64,000 nt of DNA from Celeribacter sp. HF31 (GCF_011806455.1 NZ_JAATOT010000008.1:1-64000), one strand, 5' to 3'; counted from the first letter of the stretch, positions 8,507-16,360 are shown. Program-made: numbers and translations. Notes: generated by a model from the sequence alone, not told the origin.

Positions 8507-8810
8507 GGGCCGCGCGCCGCTCTATCTGGCCCGCGCGTCTTACCGGCGCAGGCGGCTGATCGACGCGCTGAGGCTCTTGCCCTTTCTCATGTTCGGCCTT
8601 TGGCTCTTGCCGCTTTTATGGGGCGGTGAGGGCACGGATCGCCCCGTCGGCGCGGGATCACGGGCGTTTTTGCATGTCTTCGTGGTCTGGGCTTTGGGCC
8701 TTTTGGCGACGATCTGGCTGTCGCGGGCCTTGCGTCGGGCGGAAGGCCCGGTCGAGGCGCTGAAGACCCCGGAAAACCCCGGCGACCTGCCGAATGAGGA
8801 CGCAGGCTGA
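8499..8810 (+). CDS. Small two-span membrane protein coupled to the SLC5-histidine kinase
   Basis: Unrecognised protein of 103 residues. The start MAEGRAPLYLARAS was chosen because it overlaps the response regulator stop by 8 bp, and its own stop overlaps the kinase start (TGATG at 8808-8812). Two hydrophobic segments lie at about residues 27-43 (LLPFLMFGLWLLPLLWG) and 58-76 (FLHVFVVWALGLLATIWLS), with an Arg-rich N-terminus and an acidic proline-rich tail. The double translational coupling suggests it works with the kinase. In the acetate permease system, ActP (also an SLC5 protein) is preceded by the small two-span protein YjcH (DUF485), so an analogous accessory role is a reasonable guess. 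I could not confirm DUF485 homology by eye. Confidence 0.72.
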   Translation: MAEGRAPLYLARASYRRRRLIDALRLLPFLMFGLWLLPLLWGGEGTDRPVGAGSRAFLHVFVVWALGLLATIWLSRALRRAEGPVEALKTPENPGDLPNEDAG

Positions 8811-11509
8811 TGCTGCGGTTCAACATTCTTGTCCTCGCCTGCCTCACCTATGCCACCCTGTTGTTCGTTGTGGCCTTCTGGGCCGAAAAGCGCGCCGAAG
8901 CCGGGCGTTTGGGCTGGCTGCGCTCTCCTTGGGTCTACACGCTGTCGCTGTCGGTCTATTGCACCGCCTGGACCTTTTACGGGGCCGTGGGCTACGCGGT
9001 GCGCTCGGGGTTGGAGTTCGTGACGATCTACCTTGGACCCTCGTTGATGATGATCGGCTGGTGGTGGATTTTGCGCAAACTCGTGCGGATCGGGCGGGTG
9101 CAGCGGATCACCTCTGTGGCTGATCTGATCTCGTCTCGCTACGGCAAATCGACCACTTTGGGTGTCTTGGTAACGCTTTTGGCGGTGATCGGCACGACGC
9201 CCTATATCGCGTTGCAATTGCAATCCGTGGCGCTGTCTTTTGCGGTCTTCGGCGCCAATGATCCGACAGGCGCGGTGCTGCCCGATCTCGACAAAACCGC
9301 GCTTTGGGTGGCTACCGGGCTGGCGTTGTTCACCACGCTTTTTGGCACGCGTAACCTGGACGCCAACGAGCGCCACCATGGCGTGGTGACCGCCATCGCC
9401 TTGGAAGCCATTGTGAAATTCATGGCGCTGGTGGCGGTCGGGGTCTTTGTCGTCTGGGGGCTCTCCGACGGGGTCGGGGACCTGATGGCGCGCATCGACG
9501 CTTCGCCCGTCTCACAGCATCCGATCGTGGGCACGCGCTGGATCGCGCTCACCATGTTGTCGGCGGCTGCCCTCATCACGCTTCCGCGGATGTTTCAGGT
9601 TCTGGTCGTCGAGAACTCCGATGAAAACCATGTGTTCACAGCCGGTTGGGCCTTTCCGCTCTACCTCTTTGGCATGTCGCTTTTCGTAATTCCGATTGCG
9701 GTCGTGGGCCTTCAGGTCCTGCCCGAAGGCTCCAATCCCGACATGTTCGTCCTCACCCTGCCGCTGCACTATGATCACCGCGTCTTGGCGACCCTGTCTT
9801 TCCTCGGCGGCTTTTCTTCGGCCACCTCCATGGTCATCGTCGCGGCCATTGCGCTGTCGACCATGGTGTCGAACCACATCGTCATGCCGATCTGGCTGTC
9901 GTCGCGTTCGGGCGGTGCGATGGTTTCGGGCGATGTGCGCCGCGTCGTGCTCTACGCGCGGCGCCTGTCGATCTTTGGCGTGCTGGCGTTGGGCTACCTC
10001 TACTTCCATTTCTCCGGCGGCTCAGAAGCACTGGCCTCCATCGGCATGATTTCCTTCACCGGCGTGGCGCAGGTCCTGCCCGCCATGTTGGGCGGCATTT
10101 TCTGGCGCGGTGCCACGCGGGTCGGCGCCATCGGCGGGGTGGTCATGGGTTTTGTGGTCTGGGCCTACACGATGTTCCTGCCCTCCTTTGGTGCAGCTTC
10201 CGGGTTTACGCCGGAGCTTTTGGCCCATGGCCCCTTCGGCCTCACCCTTCTGCGTCCGCAGGCCTTGTTCGGTGTCGATGGTGTCGATCCGGTGGTGCAT
10301 GCGATTTGCTGGTCTCTGGCGCTCAACACCGCCATCTTCATCCTCGGTTCGCTCCTGTCCTTCCCGCGCCCGGTCGAACGGCTTCAGGGCGCGCAATTCG
10401 TCAATGTGTTCGAGCATTCCGGCTCGACGCGCGGTTGGTCGCATGGTTTTGCCGAGGCTGAGGACCTCTTGGTCATGGCGCAGCGCATTTTAGGACCCGC
10501 CGAGGCGCAGAGCCTGTTCCAATCTGAGGCGGAGGCGCAGGGCAAGGAAGGCTACCTTCCCGACACCACGCCCGCTTTCATCGAGCGGTTGGAGCGCGAA
10601 ATGGCGGGCTCCGTCGGCGCCGCCACGGCGCATGCGATGCTGGGCCAGATCGCGGGCGGTGTCTTGGTCTCGGTCGAAGATCTGATGGCCGTGGCCGATG
10701 AAACCGCGCAGATGATGGAATATTCGAGCCAGCTTGAGCTGAAGTCCGAAGAGCTCGCGCGCACCGCACGGCAATTGCGTGAGGCCAATGAAAAACTCAC
10801 CGCGCTCTCCATTCAAAAGGACGCGTTTCTCTCGCAAATTTCGCATGAATTGCGCACGCCGATGACCTCGATCCGGGCGTTTTCCGAGATCCTGCGCGAG
10901 GCGGGGCAATCGGGCGAGATGGACGCCGAAAGCCTTGAGCGGTTCTCCACGATCATTCATGACGAGGCGCGGCGTTTGACGCGGCTTTTGGACGATTTGC
11001 TCGATCTTTCCGTGTTGGAAAACGGTCAGGTCAGCCTCAACTGGGCGCGTGCCAACCTGCATGACGTGATCGACCGGGCACTGCATGCCAGTTCCGAGGC
11101 GGGCGGCGGCGTGCGGCTGCTGATCCGGCGCAACGAATTGTCTGAACATATCGCGATTGAGACCGACCCGGACCGTCTGGCGCAGGTCTTCATCAACCTC
11201 ATCGCCAATGTGCGCAAATATTGCGATGCGCCCCGCCCTGAGTTGACGATAAACGTCCGCCGCAAAAGCGACGACCGCCTCCAGATCGATTTCATCGACA
11301 ACGGATCCGGCATTCCGAAAGACAAACAGGCAGTGATTTTCGAGAAATTCTCGCGTCTGACCGATCAGGCCAAAGCAGGCGGCGCGGGGCTTGGTCTTGC
11401 GATCTGTCGCGAGATCATGGCCAATCTGGGCGGCACGATTGCCTATCTGCCGGGGCAGGGCGGCGCGGCCTTCCGGCTTGAGCTGCCTCGGGTACGGGGG
11501 CGCAACTGA
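8810..11509 (+). CDS. SLC5/SSS symporter-histidine kinase fusion (CrbS/CbrA-like)
   Basis: Membrane sensor of 899 residues. Residues 1 to about 520 form a sodium/solute symporter (SSS/SLC5) module with many hydrophobic spans, including SLSVYCTAWTFYGAVGYAVR and the GFSSATSMVIVAAIALSTMV segment typical of the fold. After a coiled linker (about 620-665, ELKSEELARTARQLREANEK) come the phospho-acceptor H box SHELRTPMTSIRAFSEIL with H679 and a HATPase_c domain with the N box (NLIANVRKY), G1 (DNGSGIPKD) and G2 (GGAGLGLAI) motifs. No PAS or receiver domain is evident. In gamma-proteobacteria CrbS kinases of this design control acs, and CbrA controls carbon use. Acs and an ScfR-like regulator close by make acetate or a related short-chain acid a plausible cue, but this is an inference. 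Confidence 0.9.
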   Translation: MLRFNILVLACLTYATLLFVVAFWAEKRAEAGRLGWLRSPWVYTLSLSVYCTAWTFYGAVGYAVRSGLEFVTIYLGPSLMMIGWWWILRKLVRIGRVQRITSVADLISSRYGKSTTLGVLVTLLAVIGTTPYIALQLQSVALSFAVFGANDPTGAVLPDLDKTALWVATGLALFTTLFGTRNLDANERHHGVVTAIALEAIVKFMALVAVGVFVVWGLSDGVGDLMARIDASPVSQHPIVGTRWIALTMLSAAALITLPRMFQVLVVENSDENHVFTAGWAFPLYLFGMSLFVIPIAVVGLQVLPEGSNPDMFVLTLPLHYDHRVLATLSFLGGFSSATSMVIVAAIALSTMVSNHIVMPIWLSSRSGGAMVSGDVRRVVLYARRLSIFGVLALGYLYFHFSGGSEALASIGMISFTGVAQVLPAMLGGIFWRGATRVGAIGGVVMGFVVWAYTMFLPSFGAASGFTPELLAHGPFGLTLLRPQALFGVDGVDPVVHAICWSLALNTAIFILGSLLSFPRPVERLQGAQFVNVFEHSGSTRGWSHGFAEAEDLLVMAQRILGPAEAQSLFQSEAEAQGKEGYLPDTTPAFIERLEREMAGSVGAATAHAMLGQIAGGVLVSVEDLMAVADETAQMMEYSSQLELKSEELARTARQLREANEKLTALSIQKDAFLSQISHELRTPMTSIRAFSEILREAGQSGEMDAESLERFSTIIHDEARRLTRLLDDLLDLSVLENGQVSLNWARANLHDVIDRALHASSEAGGGVRLLIRRNELSEHIAIETDPDRLAQVFINLIANVRKYCDAPRPELTINVRRKSDDRLQIDFIDNGSGIPKDKQAVIFEKFSRLTDQAKAGGAGLGLAICREIMANLGGTIAYLPGQGGAAFRLELPRVRGRN

Positions 11510-11624
11510 GAACCGACGATCAGGCGAATTTTTGTCCTGCTTCAATGATTTGTTTACTTTAAGCGTTGAAAAAGGATCGGGAGTCCATTTGAGCGAAACC
11601 CCTGCCTGAGAGCCTGCCGCCGCC

Positions 11625-12773
11625 ATGTCAGACGCCGACATCATTTCCGCGATGCGCCGCAAGGCGGGCGTGGGCCGTCCGCCCCCGGATGTTCAGCCCA
11701 TGTCACCGGCAAAGGCGCTGCGCCTCGCCATGGCGAAAGCGGCGGAGGACACGATCGGTCTGGTGCTTCAGGTCACGGAGGTTGTTGAAGAACGCTCTGC
11801 GATTTCGCGCCTGCCCGGGCAAGTGCCCGACAATGCGCTTCTGTCGCTTCTGGAGGGGCCGAACAACGCCTATGGGCTGGCCGTCTGGGACAAGAATGCC
11901 GTCTCCGCCATTGTCGAACAACAGACCACCGGCAAGGTTTTGACCCTGCCGCCCGAGGACCGCCCTCCGACGTCCACGGACGCGGTGATGTGTTCGGAAC
12001 TCTGCAATCGGGTGCTGCGTCAGTTCGAAACCCATGTCGCCGAGGTCGCCGATCCGCCGGAGGTTGCGGGGTTTCACGTTGCCGCGCAATTGCGCGAGGC
12101 GCGCTCCATCGCGATTGCCTTCGACGACGTGCCGTACCGGCTTTACCGCGTGTCTGTGAAACTCGGGCGCGGCGGGCGCGAGGGCGAGGTGTTCTTTGTC
12201 TTCCCCTATGCGGCGCCGAAGCCGAAAACCCTGGACGAGGGCGCGGGGGATTTCAGCAGCACGTTCCAGAATGTGGTCATGAAATCCGAAGCGCGTCTCG
12301 ACACGGTGTTGCACCGGGTACGCCTGACGCTCGCCGATGTCACTTCGCTGACCGAGGGCATGATGATCCCGATCCCGCGCGAGGCGCTGTCGCGGGTCGA
12401 GTTGCGGGCCGATGACCGTCTGGTCAGCCGTGGGCGACTGGGACAGATCAATGGAAAACGCGCCCTGCGGGTCGTTCTCTGCGTCGAAGGCGAGGACGAA
12501 GAGGATTTGAACGGCGATATGTTTGGCGCGGGCGATATGGGCGGGCTTTCCGGCCCCTCCGATTTCCCGGCCTTGTCGGGGATGGGCGATATGGCGGGCG
12601 ATGATCTGCCCGATCTCGGCGATCTGCCCGCCATGGGAGACTTGCCCGCGATGGGAGACCTGCCGCCGCTTGGTGGGGGCGACCTTCCTCCGCTGGGGGA
12701 CTTGCCGCCTCTCGGAGGCATGGATGACGGCGAGGGCTTCCCGGCCATGGGCGAGCTTCCGCCACTTGAGTAA
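11625..12773 (+). CDS. FliM/FliN-family C-ring-like protein with GDLP repeat tail
   Basis: Protein of 382 residues that resembles a flagellar switch protein. The region about 230-300 has the surface-presentation (SpoA/FliN) pattern: VRLTLADVTSLTEGMMIPIP, then VELRADDRLVSRGRLGQING and KRALRVV. Residues 60-200 resemble the FliM middle domain. It is not in a flagellar cluster: neighbours are the sensor kinase upstream and a DksA-like operon downstream. From about residue 310 the tail is a run of short near-repeats of the type GDLPAMGDLPPLG (at least six GDLP units), acidic and proline-rich, with no secondary structure expected. Such stand-alone FliM/FliN-like proteins occur in roseobacters, but I cannot state a function. 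A missing N-terminal CheY-binding motif argues against a canonical FliM. Confidence 0.75.
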   Translation: MSDADIISAMRRKAGVGRPPPDVQPMSPAKALRLAMAKAAEDTIGLVLQVTEVVEERSAISRLPGQVPDNALLSLLEGPNNAYGLAVWDKNAVSAIVEQQTTGKVLTLPPEDRPPTSTDAVMCSELCNRVLRQFETHVAEVADPPEVAGFHVAAQLREARSIAIAFDDVPYRLYRVSVKLGRGGREGEVFFVFPYAAPKPKTLDEGAGDFSSTFQNVVMKSEARLDTVLHRVRLTLADVTSLTEGMMIPIPREALSRVELRADDRLVSRGRLGQINGKRALRVVLCVEGEDEEDLNGDMFGAGDMGGLSGPSDFPALSGMGDMAGDDLPDLGDLPAMGDLPAMGDLPPLGGGDLPPLGDLPPLGGMDDGEGFPAMGELPPLE

Positions 12774-12809
12774 ATCGCTCAGATTTTGCCCCGGATTTCG
12801 CACCGTCTG

Positions 12810-12823
12810 TTGATGTGAATCAA
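12810..12823 (+). promoter_or_regulatory. Perfect FNR/FnrL-type box upstream of the DksA-like operon
   Basis: TTGATGTGAATCAA matches the TTGAT-N4-ATCAA consensus of FNR/FnrL exactly. Its centre is 57 bp before the DksA-like start codon. A TTAAAT -10 candidate at 12851-12856 would put the centre near -45 relative to transcription start, close to the class II activator position. A Dnr/CRP-family relative could also bind it. Confidence 0.75.
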
Positions 12824-12873
12824 GGCTTTTCCCGGGATTTGGATTGATCCTTAAATATCAGGGAGGAGCCATC

Positions 12874-13209
12874 ATGAGCACATATGATAAAAGACGCGCG
12901 CAATTGTTGGACCGCAAAGCCGAACTGACCGAGCGTCTCGAAGAGATCGATGCCGAACTGGAGTCCCATCAATCCAAAGACTGGGAAGACCTGGCCACCG
13001 AACGCGAAAGCGATGAAGTTCTCGAAAGCATGGGCGCCTCCGGCAAGGCCGAGATCGCGATGATCAACGCAGCCCTTGAGCGGATGGATGCTGATGAATA
13101 CGGATTTTGCGCCGTCTGCGGAGAAGAAATCAGCGCAGAGCGCCTCGATGTGCTACCCTATACCCCAGTGTGCCGGGATTGCGCCGCCCGCAACGCCGCG
13201 CGTCATTGA
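12874..13209 (+). CDS. DksA/TraR-family zinc-finger protein
   Basis: Small RNA-polymerase-binding candidate of 111 residues. The N-terminal half (6-75) is a predicted helical hairpin (KRRAQLLDRKAELTERLEEIDAEL). The C-terminal half is a four-cysteine zinc finger, C79-x2-C82 and C100-x2-C103, with the family's YGFCAVCGEEI and RLDVLPYTPVCRDC segments. It is shorter than DksA (151 aa) and nearer the TraR/YbiI-like group. The tip of the coiled coil reads ESHQSKDWEDLATERESDEV; the two acidic residues D36 and D39 may correspond to the DksA tip aspartates, but this needs an alignment. The start is fixed by GGGAGGAG 5 bp upstream. It heads a three-gene cluster of small proteins under an FNR-type box, suggesting a low-oxygen role. 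Confidence 0.88.
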   Translation: MSTYDKRRAQLLDRKAELTERLEEIDAELESHQSKDWEDLATERESDEVLESMGASGKAEIAMINAALERMDADEYGFCAVCGEEISAERLDVLPYTPVCRDCAARNAARH

Positions 13210-13290
13210 GAGGTCGCGCTGTCCTGTGAGGAGGATACAGCGAAGCGTGATGTGACCTTGCCAAACACCATGACTTCAGGGAGGAAAGAC

Positions 13291-13479
13291 ATGACCAAAG
13301 TGACGAAAACCGATGCGGAAATCGACAAGATCGTCGATGATCTGGTGAAAGACGAAAAGACGGCAGAGGCCCTGAAAGGCAAGCTGCATCAGTCCTTTGG
13401 GGAGCCGGAGGCACATTTTGCCCACCCGGAGGCCACGAAGGACGACGATGACGACATGTGGGACAATATGCCGGTCTGA
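13291..13479 (+). CDS. Small acidic hypothetical protein (62 aa)
   Basis: Not recognised. The start MTKVTKTDAEIDKIV was chosen because CAGGGAGGAAAG lies directly upstream and the longer reading frame has no ribosome site. The protein is highly charged: residues 9-35 look helical (DKIVDDLVKDEKTAEALKG), and the end is strongly acidic (TKDDDDDMWDNMPV), with two histidines in EAHFAHPEA. It lies 81 bp after the DksA-like gene and 42 bp before another small gene in the same direction, so the three probably share the FNR-boxed promoter. Soluble and cytoplasmic by composition. A protein-binding or metal-buffering role would fit but cannot be supported. Confidence 0.7.
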   Translation: MTKVTKTDAEIDKIVDDLVKDEKTAEALKGKLHQSFGEPEAHFAHPEATKDDDDDMWDNMPV

Positions 13480-13521
13480 GCGCCGCAAAGGCCTGCAAAT
13501 GTCTCAAGAAAGGAGCGCGCC

Positions 13522-13728
13522 ATGGCGTTCGAAGCCCTGAAAACTCAGGTCTATATGATTCTGGACGAAATCGCGGCGCGCCCGGCGGATCGCCATATCT
13601 TGCAGGAGAGCCTGCGCGAAAAACTGGCGGAGCTTTCCGCCTTGGGCCTGCCATTGCCCGATGACCTCGTGCGTCTGGAGGCGGAGCTGGAAGAGAGCGC
13701 CGCCGACAGGATCTACCCACCGGCCTAA
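13522..13728 (+). CDS. Small helical hypothetical protein (68 aa)
   Basis: Not recognised. An AAGAAAGGAG ribosome site precedes the ATG. The sequence reads as one or two amphipathic helices (FEALKTQVYMILDEIAARP and LQESLREKLAELSALGLPLP), then a third (DDLVRLEAELEE). There is no signal peptide or membrane span. It is the last of three small co-directional genes after the DksA-like gene, and a strong hairpin follows 2 bp after its stop codon. That position supports a shared transcript from the FNR-type promoter at 12.8 kb. Composition suggests a small oligomeric cytoplasmic protein. Confidence 0.7.
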   Translation: MAFEALKTQVYMILDEIAARPADRHILQESLREKLAELSALGLPLPDDLVRLEAELEESAADRIYPPA

Positions 13729-13730
13729 GA

Positions 13731-13770
13731 CGTTTCTGCTTAAACCTGACTCCGGGTTGGAGCAGAAACG
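13731..13770 (+). terminator. Long hairpin after the DksA-like operon
   Basis: CGTTTCTGCT (13731-13740) pairs perfectly with AGCAGAAACG (13761-13770), and an inner AACC/GGTT extends the stem. No run of T follows (CTTTAGG), so it may act with Rho or protect the 3' end. Confidence 0.5.
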
Positions 13771-13869
13771 CTTTAGGTCGCAACACCCCGGAGACATCTC
13801 ACACCGTGCGTTGCTCTCTCAAATCATCTTGCCTTAAGGGCATGCCCTCCGCCATGATGTGGAAAAACC

Positions 13870-13889
13870 TGTGGGGAACCTGTGGATAA
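13870..13889 (+). promoter_or_regulatory. Tandem DnaA-box-like sequences upstream of the FadB-like gene
   Basis: TGTGGGGAA (13870-13878) and TGTGGATAA (13881-13889) lie 2 bp apart. The second is an exact DnaA box (reverse of TTATCCACA). The first has one or two deviations. The region 13771-13955 has no gene and no other clear signal. A single perfect box occurs by chance now and then, so function is uncertain. Confidence 0.35.
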
Positions 13890-13955
13890 CTCCGGCGCAG
13901 CGATCGGAGTGTGACGTCAGGTGCCATCCCCGCAGCACGTCAGGGGGCGGTGAGT

Positions 13956-16049
13956 ATGAGTGAAACCAAGCTGGTGGAACCGGGTCAGATTGGACGACAG
14001 AGCGCGGCGCATGAACCCGCCGTGGTCTTGGAGCGCGCGGGCGAGGTCGTGCTTTTGCGCCTGTCGCGCCCACCGCTCAATCTGTTGACCCAAGAGCTGC
14101 GCCAGGCGCTTTGGGACAGCTTGGCCGAGGCGGAGGCGGACCCGGAGGTGAAAGCCATCGTGCTGTCGGGCAGCGGAGCCTCCTTTTGCACCGGTTTTGC
14201 GCCAGACACACTCGAGGCACAGGAGCCCGAGCCCAGCCTCAACGCGCTTTGCGCGCGGATGTCGTCCTGTCCCAAACCTGTCATCGCCTCTTTGCACGGC
14301 TCCACGCTTGAAGGCGGGTTGGCGCTGGCGCTGGCGGCGCATTACCGCGTCATGGGCCGCGCCGCGCGTCTGGGGGCGCCCGAGATCACCTTTGGCCTTG
14401 TGCCGACAGGCGGCGTGACGCAACTCCTGCCGCGCCTCATCGGGGCTGGACCGGCGTTGGACGTGCTGCTCTCCGGGCGCCCGGTCTCAGGGCCGCAAGC
14501 GGCCAAGCTTGGCCTGGTGGACGACTTGGCGCATAAACGCGTGGGCGAGGCGGCGATGGCCTTTGCGAAACGCCTTGTTGCCGCCGGACAAGGCCCGCGT
14601 CCCAGCCAGGATCGCACCGAGGGCCTGCGCGATGGGGCCGGTTATTTCAAGGAAATTACAGCACGGCGCGAAGAAATCCGCGGCGCGCGGATCATTGCGA
14701 CTGCGCGGATCATCGACTGTGTCGAGGCGGCGCTCATGCTGCCCTACGAGGCCGGGGTGCGTCGTGAAATGGTCGCCCGCGAAGAGTGTTTTGCCACCGA
14801 AGAGGCGAAAGCCCTGCGTCATGCGTTTTTCTCCGAACGCCGCGCTTCGCGGTTGATCGGAGCAGAGGGCGCCGTCCCGCGAGAGGTCAAGACGCTGGGC
14901 CTCGTGGGCTCGGGGAATTTCGCGCTCGGCATCGTGATGGCGGCCCTCGATCATGAGATCGAGGTCCGACTGCTGGGCAACTCCGCCGACCAGCTCGTGC
15001 GCGATGAGCAGCGGATCAATTCGGTCTACACCCGCGCGGTGCAACAGGGGCAACTCACGGCCGAGCAACGCGATGCGCGTCTCAAATCCCTGGTCGCGAC
15101 CACGCAAATCAACAGGCTGGCCGAGACCGATCTTGTGCTCGACGCCACCGCCGGTTCGATTGACGCACGCACGCGGCTTTTGGCCCGGATCGAGGAATTC
15201 CTGCCCGAAACCTCTGTTCTGGCGACCGTCGCAGAGCGCGGCTTTGCGCGGATGGCGCAGGATCTGGCCCATCCGGAACGCTTTGTCGGGCTGCATTTCT
15301 TTGCTCCCTCACAGGCGATCCGCGTGGTCGAACTGGCGCGCTGCGACGGCGTCGATCTGACGGCCCTGGCCACCGCGCACGACTTCTTGCAGCGGATCGG
15401 CAAGGTGCCGGTGACCGTCCGCGCCCGCGATGGGTTGATTGCCAATGTCGTGCAGGAGGCGGGTTGGTCCGCCGTCGACGTGCTTTTGCTCATGGGCGCG
15501 CGGCCCGCGCGGATTGATGCGGTGATGCGGTCGTATGGCTGTGCGGCGGGACCCTGTGAAGTCATGGATGCGATCGGTCTCCCGCATATGTCCGGTGCCG
15601 TGGCGCAGTTTTTGGTCAGCGAAGGCCGCAAGGGCAAAGCCGCGGGCCAAGGGTTTTACGACTATCGCGACGACGGTGCGCGCGACGATACGGAAGCCGA
15701 AGCCATTCTGGCCGATCTGCGTCGACAAGGCGGTGTGCCGGACCTGCATCTGACGGATCAGGACATCTACGAACGCATCGTTCTGGCCGAAGCCAACGCG
15801 GGCGCGCGGCTGTTACAATCGGGCCGTGCCGAGCATCCGGTCGACATCGACGTGGTGATGATGTTGGCCAAGGGGCATCCGCGCTATCGCGGCGGTCCGA
15901 TGAAGGCGGTCGATCTCATGGGGCTCTTGCATGCCGAAATGCGGCTGCGCAGCTTTGCCGATCAGGCACCGGAAATTTGGGAGCCTGCGACAATCTGGCG
16001 CGAATTGATCAAAAATGGCGATAATTTCGAAAGTTTGAACCTTCTCTGA
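13956..16049 (+). CDS. FadB/FadJ-like enoyl-CoA hydratase/3-hydroxyacyl-CoA dehydrogenase
   Basis: Bifunctional beta-oxidation protein of 697 residues. Residues 20-210 are a crotonase fold, about 310-490 the NAD-binding hydroxyacyl-CoA dehydrogenase domain (GSGNFALG from G318), and the rest the two C-terminal dehydrogenase domains. Dehydrogenase catalytic features are present: LHFFAPSQAIRVVELAR supplies the His and Glu, and GLIANVVQEA the Asn. In the crotonase part the second catalytic glutamate is kept (E143 in APEITFG), but the first, normally in GGGxE, is replaced: the motif reads LEGGLALAL with alanine at position 123. Hydratase activity may therefore be weak or lost. The start MSETKLVEPG is preceded by GGGGGCGGTGAG. 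No thiolase gene is adjacent, which is unusual for a fadBA pair. Confidence 0.85.
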   Translation: MSETKLVEPGQIGRQSAAHEPAVVLERAGEVVLLRLSRPPLNLLTQELRQALWDSLAEAEADPEVKAIVLSGSGASFCTGFAPDTLEAQEPEPSLNALCARMSSCPKPVIASLHGSTLEGGLALALAAHYRVMGRAARLGAPEITFGLVPTGGVTQLLPRLIGAGPALDVLLSGRPVSGPQAAKLGLVDDLAHKRVGEAAMAFAKRLVAAGQGPRPSQDRTEGLRDGAGYFKEITARREEIRGARIIATARIIDCVEAALMLPYEAGVRREMVAREECFATEEAKALRHAFFSERRASRLIGAEGAVPREVKTLGLVGSGNFALGIVMAALDHEIEVRLLGNSADQLVRDEQRINSVYTRAVQQGQLTAEQRDARLKSLVATTQINRLAETDLVLDATAGSIDARTRLLARIEEFLPETSVLATVAERGFARMAQDLAHPERFVGLHFFAPSQAIRVVELARCDGVDLTALATAHDFLQRIGKVPVTVRARDGLIANVVQEAGWSAVDVLLLMGARPARIDAVMRSYGCAAGPCEVMDAIGLPHMSGAVAQFLVSEGRKGKAAGQGFYDYRDDGARDDTEAEAILADLRRQGGVPDLHLTDQDIYERIVLAEANAGARLLQSGRAEHPVDIDVVMMLAKGHPRYRGGPMKAVDLMGLLHAEMRLRSFADQAPEIWEPATIWRELIKNGDNFESLNLL

Positions 16050-16151
16050 GGGTTGTAAGATTTTTCGGGGCGATTTTTTTGACGAAAAACGCTGGTTTTC
16101 ACTGATTTTTGCCGCTCTGCAGCGTGGTCAATATCTCCTTCGAAGATGCGG

Positions 16152-16165
16152 TTGATCGAGATCAA
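16152..16165 (+). promoter_or_regulatory. Perfect FNR/FnrL-type box
   Basis: TTGATCGAGATCAA matches TTGAT-N4-ATCAA exactly. It lies 103 bp after the FadB-like stop and about 290 bp before the next gene. A CATATT -10 candidate at 16186-16191 puts transcription start near 16198, which places the box centre at about -40, the classical class II activator position. Confidence 0.75.
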
Positions 16166-16197
16166 TGTTTTCACGAATCCTCTGACATATTCCTTAT

Positions 16198-16360
16198 CCC
16201 GAGCGCAGGGTTCCAGTGTCAGCAGTCAGACGAGGCGCCCTGCATTCCTCCCGCGGACTCTCCTTCCGATCGTCCGCGCCGTATCCTGCCTTTTGTGCGT
16301 GGGCAGAATACCATACTGGCGTCACAGGGTTTGCGTTTCTCCTGTGACGCCTCTTTTTTT
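16198..16360 (+). ncRNA. Candidate FNR-controlled small RNA ending in an intrinsic terminator
   Basis: Between the FadB-like gene and the molybdopterin-binding gene there is no credible open frame, but there is a compact transcription unit: an FNR-type box at 16152, a -10-like hexamer at 16186 and a strong terminator at 16318-16360. The predicted RNA is about 160 nt. It holds several pyrimidine stretches that could pair with Shine-Dalgarno regions: CCTCCCGC near 16245, CTCTCCTTCC near 16258, and TTTCTCC in the terminator loop. FNR-induced small RNAs are known (FnrS in enterobacteria). The alternative is a leader of the molybdopterin-binding gene with premature termination. Confidence 0.5.
16318..16360 (+). 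terminator. Strong Rho-independent terminator
   Basis: GGCGTCACAGG (16318-16328) and CCTGTGACGCC (16341-16351) form a perfect 11-bp stem with a 12-nt loop, followed by TCTTTTTTT. This is one of the best terminators in the window and it ends about 97 bp before the next gene. Confidence 0.85.

Noticed and set aside
13870-13889. Replication origin suggested by tandem DnaA-box-like sequences
   Set aside because: Only one exact box, no AT-rich unwinding region, and none of the usual origin neighbours (dnaA, hemE, parAB, gidA). Kept only as a weak regulatory candidate.
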